Source of the DNA: Bacteroidales bacterium
GTDB taxonomy: Bacteria; Bacteroidota; Bacteroidia; Bacteroidales; UBA1556
Direction: 5' to 3'
Length of the DNA: 28,429 bases
Assembly: GCA_023145955.1 (NCBI GenBank)
Contig: JAGLDA010000159.1
Coordinates: 1-28,429, forward strand
The notes below the pieces were generated by a model. It had not been told where the DNA came from. It worked only from the letters and a program-made list of their open reading frames with translations, and did no database searches. The number at the start of each line of letters is the position of its first letter. Within the stretch, counting starts at the first letter, position 1. The translations under genes were made by a program, and so were the position numbers. Below, one piece after another: positions 22,840-28,429 of this stretch.

Positions 22840-23897
22840 TAATTCTTAGGAATTAGTTTTATGGTTACTTTTACTGCTTGGTGATCAGAGTATCTGAAAT
22901 CAGCAGTTATATTTTTTGCCGAAATACTTCTAATATTTGGAGACAAAAGAAAGAAATCTATCACAGTTGTGGGAGTTTCCCCCTTAGTATATGGTATAAA
23001 ATTTCTCCTATTTGTAGGTTCGCTATTGTCAAATAACCAAGACCACCCTGTGGGCATCAAATCTTCTTCAATAAATAGAATATTGTCTAAATCCATCGCA
23101 TCTTTAGAGAAGTTATTCTTAAAATTTGGTGGCGACTGATTCCAGTCTGCTCCTACTATTACATAGTTTCCTTTTTCATATTCTTTAATTACAAATGCCT
23201 TAATTTGTTGCATTTGAGCTTTTCTGAGGCCTCCATTGTCGTATGCCGAATTATGTGAATTTATAACCACCAAATCCTTTCCTGAGCTTACAGCATAACG
23301 ATTTACCATAAAACAACGGTTAAGCATTGCCAAGGATTTTGGCCAAGAAAAATTCCCTTCAAACGAATATCGAGTGGACTGCGTAGGAGTATTTCTACTA
23401 AGTGTTTGCAAGCCACTCTTTGCTCCACCCATTGGTTTATGAATAGGTAAGGGAACAAATAGAGCCTTATAATTATATGCAAAAGTAGAATGGTGACCCT
23501 TGAATAATTGGTTAAAAGTATCTACTTGGTTTGTAAAATATGATCTTAGTGATGATACATCAACTTCTTGTAAAAGCATAAAATCAACATATTCATTATT
23601 TTTTAAATCTCTTTTTACACCTCTAATGTTATTTAGTACAATATCTTCATTAGGATAAACCTGTTTTCCTCCTCCATAAAAGAAATCCATTTCAGCATTT
23701 AGACCACAATATCCAATGTTCCATGACATTAAATGTAATTCTGCTGTATCAGCAATAATATCTGTTGTTGAGTTTTCTTCTAAAACTTCTTTATAATCGG
23801 GACTATATGCATTTATGGTTGCATAAGTTAAGAATATAATAGGTATTGCAATTATTATTGCTATAATAATTAAGGAATATTTTATAAAGATGCGCAT
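22839..23897 (-). CDS. Endonuclease/exonuclease/phosphatase-family protein, membrane-anchored
   Basis: 352 aa with an N-terminal transmembrane segment (~6-27, SLIIIAIIIAIPIIFLTYA), then an EEP domain carrying FMLLQEVD (metal Glu), VVINSHNS, VGADWNQSP and the terminal SDHQAV His motif. EEP enzymes cleave phosphodiesters (nucleic acids, lipids, inositides). The membrane anchor suggests an exported phosphodiesterase; the substrate is unknown. The start is set at ATG 23897. The longer frame begins with TTG at 23933, inside the -7 box TAAATTTG. Promoter-proximal gene of the 23897-20912 group. Confidence 0.87.
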   Translation of the reverse strand: MRIFIKYSLIIIAIIIAIPIIFLTYATINAYSPDYKEVLEENSTTDIIADTAELHLMSWNIGYCGLNAEMDFFYGGGKQVYPNEDIVLNNIRGVKRDLKNNEYVDFMLLQEVDVSSLRSYFTNQVDTFNQLFKGHHSTFAYNYKALFVPLPIHKPMGGAKSGLQTLSRNTPTQSTRYSFEGNFSWPKSLAMLNRCFMVNRYAVSSGKDLVVINSHNSAYDNGGLRKAQMQQIKAFVIKEYEKGNYVIVGADWNQSPPNFKNNFSKDAMDLDNILFIEEDLMPTGWSWLFDNSEPTNRRNFIPYTKGETPTTVIDFFLLSPNIRSISAKNITADFRYSDHQAVKVTIKLIPKN

Positions 23898-23930
23898 AAA
23901 TAGATCATAATTAAAGGGTTTATTCAACGA

Positions 23931-23938
23931 CAAATTTA
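23931..23938 (-). promoter_or_regulatory. Candidate -7 box for the EEP-permease group
   Basis: The minus strand reads TAAATTTG (TAnnTTTG), ending 33 bases before ATG 23897. It fixes the start of the EEP gene. Confidence 0.55.
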
Positions 23939-24004
23939 ATGAACATTATTACACTAAATTTATTTTTCTATAGTGTATAGCTACGGATAATAAAAATTAT
24001 AAGA

Positions 24005-25111
24005 TTATTTGTCTTTTTCTCGATTATAAATATCCTCAGCAGCTCTTAACGAAGCTCCAGGGCCACCAACCATTTCACTTAATAGCTTATAATCGGTTAA
24101 GATATTTTTACGGCTTTCGCCTCCAACAAGAGTTTTTAGTAGTTCCTTATATAATATTTTAGAGCTCATTTCGTACTGCTTGAGCTCTACTACTGTAGGT
24201 TTATCTAGTATAAGATTTACCAACGACATATATTTAATTTTAACAACACTTTTAGCAATAATATATGATGCAAAGTTTGCTTTATAGCAGACAACCTGAG
24301 GTACATTAAATAGAGCAGTCTCCAGAGCTGCGGTGCCCGAAGTTACCATTGCCGATTCAGCTCTTGAAAGAATGGCGTATGTATTATCAAATTCTACTTT
24401 ATATTTTCTATTTTTAAAGAATGTCTCATAATACTCTTTGCTGAAGTTTGGCGCACCAGCAATTACAAAATCGTAACCATCAATTCTGTCGGCTACTTCA
24501 ATCATTATTGGCAGCATTCTTTGTAATTCTTGCGTACGGCTTCCTGGTAGTATAGCTATAACCTTATTTCCTTCATTATCAATATGTTTGTAGTCTTTCT
24601 TAAAGCTATCAATGGCGTCCATAAGTGGGTTTCCTATGTACTTTATATCATAGTCGAACTCCTTATAAAATTCTACTTCAAAGGGAAGAATGCTGTATAA
24701 AACATCAATATTTTTTTTTATTTTATACACTCTGTTTTTTTTCCAAGCCCATACTTTAGGCGAAATATAAAAATATGTAGAAATCCCCAATTCCTTAACA
24801 AAAGGTGCAATGCGAAGATTAAAACCTGGGAAATCGATAAAAATTACTGCGTTAGGTTTAAAACTAGCAATTTGATTTTTACAAACCTTAAAATTATTTC
24901 TAATATTTCCTAAATTGGCAATCACTTCAATAAAACCCATAATAGCAAGCTCGCTAATGTGTTTTTGTGGAGCAAGTCCACTAGCCTCTGCCATTTTATC
25001 ACCTCCCCAAAACATGAATTCAGCAGTTTTATCAAACTTCTTTAATGCTTTAATAAGATTGCTACCGTGTAAGTCTCCTGATGCCTCTCCTGCAAGTATG
25101 AAATATTTCAT
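24005..25111 (-). CDS. lpxB: Lipid-A-disaccharide synthase
   Basis: GT19 glycosyltransferase joining UDP-2,3-diacylglucosamine and lipid X to make the lipid A disaccharide at the inner membrane. 368 aa: GEASGDLHG (8-16), FIDFPGFNLRIA, YISPKVWAWKKNRV, YIGNPLMDAI, ILPGSRTQEL and MVTSGTAALET are all conserved. Length matches the family. It shows the organism makes LPS. Last gene in the minus-strand operon starting at 27019, 45 bases after the small membrane protein. Confidence 0.97.
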   Translation of the reverse strand: MKYFILAGEASGDLHGSNLIKALKKFDKTAEFMFWGGDKMAEASGLAPQKHISELAIMGFIEVIANLGNIRNNFKVCKNQIASFKPNAVIFIDFPGFNLRIAPFVKELGISTYFYISPKVWAWKKNRVYKIKKNIDVLYSILPFEVEFYKEFDYDIKYIGNPLMDAIDSFKKDYKHIDNEGNKVIAILPGSRTQELQRMLPIMIEVADRIDGYDFVIAGAPNFSKEYYETFFKNRKYKVEFDNTYAILSRAESAMVTSGTAALETALFNVPQVVCYKANFASYIIAKSVVKIKYMSLVNLILDKPTVVELKQYEMSSKILYKELLKTLVGGESRKNILTDYKLLSEMVGGPGASLRAAEDIYNREKDK

Positions 25112-25156
25112 TTTATTGATTATTGTTTCAAGTTTGTATTTTTTAATAATTGAATG

Positions 25157-25456
25157 CTAATCCATAAATTGTCTAAATCTCCACACAAAATAGATGCCCG
25201 TATAAATAAATGTTACTAACATTACGCCACGACCAGTTTTATCGTAAGGAGATTTGTGAATATATCCTGTAAAGATAAGCATATTCAAAAACACACTTAC
25301 AAGAATTATATTATGATCCTGAATTAAGGGAATGCCATTAGTGTATTTCTCACTTAAGATGTAAACTAGTTTCGACAGGCCAAAATATAGTATAATAGGA
25401 GTAATAGCAGCAAGTATGCCACCTAAAATAAAAGAATTTTTCTTTAATAGTTCCAT
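25157..25456 (-). CDS. Small membrane protein of unknown function
   Basis: 99 aa with three hydrophobic segments (about 9-34, 47-65 and 76-94) and short charged loops, ending YFVWRFRQFMD. Not recognised as a named family. It sits between surE and lpxB with short gaps (29 and 45 bases), so it is part of that operon and could relate to the envelope. Confidence 0.75.
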   Translation of the reverse strand: MELLKKNSFILGGILAAITPIILYFGLSKLVYILSEKYTNGIPLIQDHNIILVSVFLNMLIFTGYIHKSPYDKTGRGVMLVTFIYTGIYFVWRFRQFMD

Positions 25457-25485
25457 TTAATAAGTATGTTTTATTTTTTAATTAA

Positions 25486-26253
25486 TTATATCTCAAACGA
25501 TTTTATCGTACTAATGTTGTTATAGTCTGTAAAGTCAAATTTTACGGGCACTATCGATGCATAATAATTTTTTAGTGCAAATTCATCAGTATCTTCAGCC
25601 TTGTCATGGAGAAGAAAGTCGCCCTTTAACCAGTAGTAGGGTTTGCCATCTCTTGGATCAAGCCTTTCATCAAAATCCTCACGCCAATAGCCATCTGCTT
25701 GTCTGCACACTTTTATTCCATTATATGCTTTTCCATTTGATTTTGGGAAGTTTACATTTAGAGCAGTATTCTTTGGTAAGCCATCTGCAAGTATTTTGTT
25801 TACAATATCGGTAATATAACTTTCTGAATAGCTAAAATCAGCATTTTCATTATAATCTAAAATAGAAAACCCAACACTTGGAATACCTCCCATTGCACCT
25901 TCTGTAGCTGCGGCCATAGTACCACTATAAATTATATTTATTGATGCGTTACTTCCGTGGTTAATCCCAGAGACTATTATATTTGGCTTATTTTGCAATA
26001 AACGATGTAGTGCAAATTTTACACAATCTACAGGTGTTCCATTAAGGCTATATTCACGGTAATCTTTGGTTTCTTCAATAGTTTTGTATCGTAATGGAGT
26101 TGTTATTGTAATAGAATGACTTTTTGCAGACTGAGGGCTGTCAGGAGCTACAACTACAACTTCGCCAATTTTACGCATTGTTTTTATGAGAAATCTAATT
26201 CCTGGTGCGCTTATTCCATCATCGTTTACTATTAATATTAGGGGTTTATTCAT
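25486..26253 (-). CDS. surE: 5'-nucleotidase SurE
   Basis: Metal-dependent nucleoside/exopolyphosphate phosphatase linked to stationary-phase survival. 255 aa: VNDDGISAPGIR (9-20; Asp11/Asp12 metal ligands), VVAPDSPQSAKSHSIT with the metal-binding Ser, NGTPVDCVKFAL, and VSGINHGSNA with the metal-binding Asn. The C-terminal swapped hairpin region is present. Twelve bases downstream of the SprT-like gene. Confidence 0.96.
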   Translation of the reverse strand: MNKPLILIVNDDGISAPGIRFLIKTMRKIGEVVVVAPDSPQSAKSHSITITTPLRYKTIEETKDYREYSLNGTPVDCVKFALHRLLQNKPNIIVSGINHGSNASINIIYSGTMAAATEGAMGGIPSVGFSILDYNENADFSYSESYITDIVNKILADGLPKNTALNVNFPKSNGKAYNGIKVCRQADGYWREDFDERLDPRDGKPYYWLKGDFLLHDKAEDTDEFALKNYYASIVPVKFDFTDYNNISTIKSFEI

Positions 26254-26265
26254 AATCAGGGTTTT

Positions 26266-26883
26266 TTATATTTTTTCAACTTTTGCCAAAGCATTGATTG
26301 TGTACTTATTATTATTATTCATGTCCTTGCACATAAACCTAGTACGTCGTTTTTCTCCTTTTTCAAATACTCTACCTTTGAAAGCAAACTTCTCTCCATT
26401 TGGTATATCTTCAAGGTTTGTAGTATTATTATTTATGGACTTATCGTATAAATTTAAGCACCGCAATAAGTTAATATCGCTATGTGTAGAGGCTCTAGGA
26501 TTTTGCATATGTTGTCTAAATACACCCTCTAATGGTTGTGGGAAAACTCCCGAATTTATAAAAGGTACAACAGTTTGTTGAAATGCTTTTTTCCATTCTA
26601 TACCATGTGGCTTTTTAGTCTTATTATAATCATTATATACTTTATAATGAGCTATTTCATGTAATAGGGTTATTAAAAATGAATATTGATTTAAGCCACC
26701 ATTTACTGTAATTCTTGGCATTGAGTTTACTGGGTTTGGATGCCTAAAATCTCCATATTTAGTAACTCTATCACGAGTAATTTTTAGATCTACAATATTA
26801 TTATCAAAAAAATACCATAATTTTGATATTGAAGATATTGGAACATATTTGCTAATTATTTGTACAAAATTAACCTCTTGCAT
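26266..26883 (-). CDS. SprT-like zinc metallopeptidase domain protein
   Basis: 205 aa: the N-terminal half is a SprT-like fold with zinc motif HEIAH (75-79) and a third ligand likely His93 (KKPHGIEWKKAF). The C-terminal ~60 residues (RCLNLYDKSINNN..., FAFKGRVFEKGEKRRTRFMC) replace the zinc-ribbon half, where the four-Cys pattern of classical SprT is incomplete. Spartan/SprT domains act on DNA-protein crosslinks in eukaryotes; the bacterial role is unclear. The ATG at 26883 lies inside the end of the upstream lipoprotein gene (14-base overlap). Confidence 0.88.
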   Translation of the reverse strand: MQEVNFVQIISKYVPISSISKLWYFFDNNIVDLKITRDRVTKYGDFRHPNPVNSMPRITVNGGLNQYSFLITLLHEIAHYKVYNDYNKTKKPHGIEWKKAFQQTVVPFINSGVFPQPLEGVFRQHMQNPRASTHSDINLLRCLNLYDKSINNNTTNLEDIPNGEKFAFKGRVFEKGEKRRTRFMCKDMNNNNKYTINALAKVEKI

Positions 26884-27019
26884 TTAATTCTACGGTTTCA
26901 TTTAACGAACTAAAAGTAGGGCATCCTCCACCTTTATACTTTTTGCTAGAAGCACAAGACATTGTAATAAAAACTAAAGCTAATATTGCTAATAATAATC
27001 GAAACTTATTTCTTACCAT
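26870..27019 (-). CDS. Small lipoprotein (49 aa), short gene
   Basis: The minus strand from ATG 27019 encodes 49 residues. Basic start MVRNKFR, hydrophobic LLLAILALVFIT, lipobox MSC (Cys22), then a short mature part SSKKYKGGGCPTFSSLNETV... with one further Cys. The signal plus the position 14 bases into the SprT gene make a real, translationally coupled gene likely. The GCPTF motif recurs, as I recall, in small Bacteroidota lipoproteins. Function unknown; first gene of the operon through lpxB. Confidence 0.72.
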   Translation of the reverse strand: MVRNKFRLLLAILALVFITMSCASSKKYKGGGCPTFSSLNETVELNARG

Positions 27020-27040
27020 AATTTAATATATTATTTTGTA

Positions 27041-27048
27041 CAAAAATA
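27041..27048 (-). promoter_or_regulatory. Candidate -7 box for the lipoprotein-sprT-surE-lpxB operon
   Basis: The minus strand reads TATTTTTG (TAnnTTTG) 21 bases before ATG 27019. The gap 27049-27280 between the divergent operons is A+T-rich and shows no gene. Confidence 0.45.
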
Positions 27049-27280
27049 ATCAAAAGAATGAACGAATTTTGAAATAAATATCTTTAATTAATAGGCTTCC
27101 TAATGAAAAATATGAACTGCATAATAACTGCTAAAAATACTAGTGATTAGCATAGATTTACTCATGCTATTTATTGCCTGATTTGGTATTATTAATCTAC
27201 ATATTTGCTATAGATTAATGATGGAAATTCTGTTGTATATGCGATTGTTATGTTACTGTTAGATTACAATAAAAAAAATG

Positions 27281-27288
27281 TACATTTG
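27281..27288 (+). promoter_or_regulatory. Candidate -7 box for the sugar transferase gene
   Basis: TACATTTG, a full TAnnTTTG match, ends 38 bases before the ATG at 27327. Confidence 0.6.
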
Positions 27289-27326
27289 CTACATAAAATT
27301 ATTACTAATAAATCCTTATTATTTGG

Positions 27327-28361
27327 ATGAAAGATATACTAATTAGGGAAACGGGGGAAAGTGCTTTCGAATTTATTTCGGAGTATGTTAGTATAGATAG
27401 CAAAGATACGTTAGTAGTATCAACTTCCACGGCTTTTAATATAGATAAACAACATCAAAGTAGTTTTAAGAGTATTATTAATATAAATCAGATTAACAAT
27501 ATTCGTAGAATTAATAAGTTTTTTGAGAGCGTAAATGCAAAGTTGGATGACAATGGTCTATTTATTTGTAATGTAGAGACTTATATTCTTCGTAAAAAGC
27601 GCATTCTAAATAAGTATCCTAAAGGTATTAATTGGGGAATGTACACCTTCGATTTTTTTGTAAAACGCGTAAGCCCTAAGGTTTGGGGATTGAAAAAAGT
27701 TTACTTTTTTACTACCGCAGGTAGAAATAGAGTGCTTTCTAAAGCAGAAACTTTAGGCCGGATTTATTCTTGTGGTTTCGAAGTTGTAAAAGAATTATAT
27801 ATTAAAGATCGTCTCTGGGTAGTAGTAAAAAAGGTAAAGGAGCCAAGTTTTGATTCAGATCCAACTTATGGACCGCTAATATCTTTGAAAAGACATGGAA
27901 AAGACGGTAAGTTAATTAAGGTTTATAAGGCTCGTACAATGCATGCATACTCCGAGTATCTTCAAGAATACGTATATCAAAATAATAGCCTACAAGAAGG
28001 CGGTAAATTTAAAAATGACTTTAGGATTACCACCTTAGGTAGAATATTTAGAAAACTTTGGCTTGATGAGCTACCAATGATTTTAAATTTACTTAAAAGA
28101 GATTTAAAAATTGTCGGTGTGCGGCCTTTGAGTAAACAATATATGGGTTTATACCCTGAAGAATTTCAGGAGTATAGAAAGAAATATAAGCCAGGTTTGG
28201 TGCCACCATTTTATGCCGATTTGCCAAAAGATTTAGATGAGATTATTGCATCAGAGCGTAATTACCTTGAGTCTTATGAGAAAAACCCAATACGCACTGA
28301 TTGGAAATATTTTTGGAAAGCCTTTAATAATATTGTATTTAAAAAAGCTCGGTCTAACTAA
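27327..28361 (+). CDS. Bacterial sugar transferase (polyprenyl-phosphate hexose-1-P transferase type) with methyltransferase-like N-terminus
   Basis: 344 aa. The C-terminal half (~172-340) is the PF02397 catalytic domain of initiating phosphoglycosyltransferases: YGPLISLKRHGKDGKLIKVYKARTM (181-205), then ITTLGRIFRKLWLDELPMILNLL (~234-256, with the catalytic-type Asp247-Glu248 pair) and VGVRPLS. The N-terminal half has no membrane helices. Segments such as INKFFESVNAKLDDNGLFICNVETY and GRNRVLSKAETLGRIYSCGFEVV read like the second half of a class I methyltransferase fold without the SAM-binding glycine loop. The usual membrane re-entrant helix before PF02397 is also not evident. Likely starts an exopolysaccharide or O-antigen cluster extending to the right; step and sugar unknown. 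Confidence 0.85.
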   Translation: MKDILIRETGESAFEFISEYVSIDSKDTLVVSTSTAFNIDKQHQSSFKSIININQINNIRRINKFFESVNAKLDDNGLFICNVETYILRKKRILNKYPKGINWGMYTFDFFVKRVSPKVWGLKKVYFFTTAGRNRVLSKAETLGRIYSCGFEVVKELYIKDRLWVVVKKVKEPSFDSDPTYGPLISLKRHGKDGKLIKVYKARTMHAYSEYLQEYVYQNNSLQEGGKFKNDFRITTLGRIFRKLWLDELPMILNLLKRDLKIVGVRPLSKQYMGLYPEEFQEYRKKYKPGLVPPFYADLPKDLDEIIASERNYLESYEKNPIRTDWKYFWKAFNNIVFKKARSN

Positions 28362-28391
28362 TATTTTAGAAAAATATAAAAAATCACTAAT

Positions 28392-28429
28392 ATGAATTTT
28401 CGATTATTACTCATAGTAGCTTTTATTTT
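28392..28429 (+). CDS. Start of an exported protein (truncated by window end)
   Basis: An ATG 30 bases after the sugar transferase opens MNFRLLLIVAFIF, the beginning of a signal peptide. Only 12-13 codons are visible. A capsule or exopolysaccharide export protein would fit the position, but nothing in the sequence shows it. Confidence 0.5.
   Translation, partial: MNFRLLLIVAFI

Noticed and set aside
23898..23933. TTG start for the EEP protein
   Set aside because: It falls within the -7 box TAAATTTG; ATG 23897 directly precedes the membrane segment.

Overview
The window is A+T-rich chromosomal DNA of a member of the Bacteroidota, most likely a marine or anaerobic Bacteroidia/Marinilabiliales-type lineage (the rank below phylum is inference). 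The phylum call rests on several Bacteroidota-typical families (DUF4290, DUF4295, a PPAD/agmatine-deiminase-like lipoprotein, the sugar transferase with a methyltransferase-like N-terminus), on the -7 promoter box TAnnTTTG found upstream of at least eight genes, and on start sites that mostly lack a Shine-Dalgarno sequence.

Layout. 1-1240 (minus): a truncated exported agmatine-deiminase-family lipoprotein, a structured intergenic stretch, and tRNA-Leu(CAA) with its own promoter and terminator. 1646-6303 (plus): UvrD/PcrA helicase, DUF4290 protein, a membrane-anchored TPR protein, a strong terminator, and ribH. 6429-9534 (minus): the 3' remnant of an IS3-family transposase, then the cysH/prc pair (prc first). 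9799-13850 (plus): a four-gene block of two MbnH-like diheme cytochrome c peroxidases and two tandem MbnP-like copper-protein lipoproteins, ending at a terminator. 14036-16940 (plus): a 733-aa secreted WG-repeat protein with a column of 12 equivalent cysteines, and a small outer-membrane beta-barrel. 17218-20915 (plus): rpmG, a DUF4295 gene, ftsY, rimO and a DMT transporter. 20912-23897 (minus): endonuclease/exonuclease/phosphatase-family protein, MacB-type permease, hypothetical exported protein and YwbE. 24005-27019 (minus): a small lipoprotein (easily missed), SprT-like peptidase, surE, a small membrane protein and lpxB, packed as an operon. 27327-end (plus): an exopolysaccharide-type sugar transferase and the first codons of another exported protein.

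The most interesting part is the MbnH/MbnP block. In methanotrophs, the MauG-like enzyme MbnH oxidises a tryptophan of its partner MbnP to kynurenine, creating a copper site. Here the pair is doubled in the order H1-P1-P2-H2. Between P1 and P2 lies a short scar that joins the start of an H2-like gene to the end of an H1-like gene. The ancestral array was therefore probably H-P-H-P-H, with the middle H lost by deletion. No methanobactin precursor was seen. The rest of the window is largely housekeeping.
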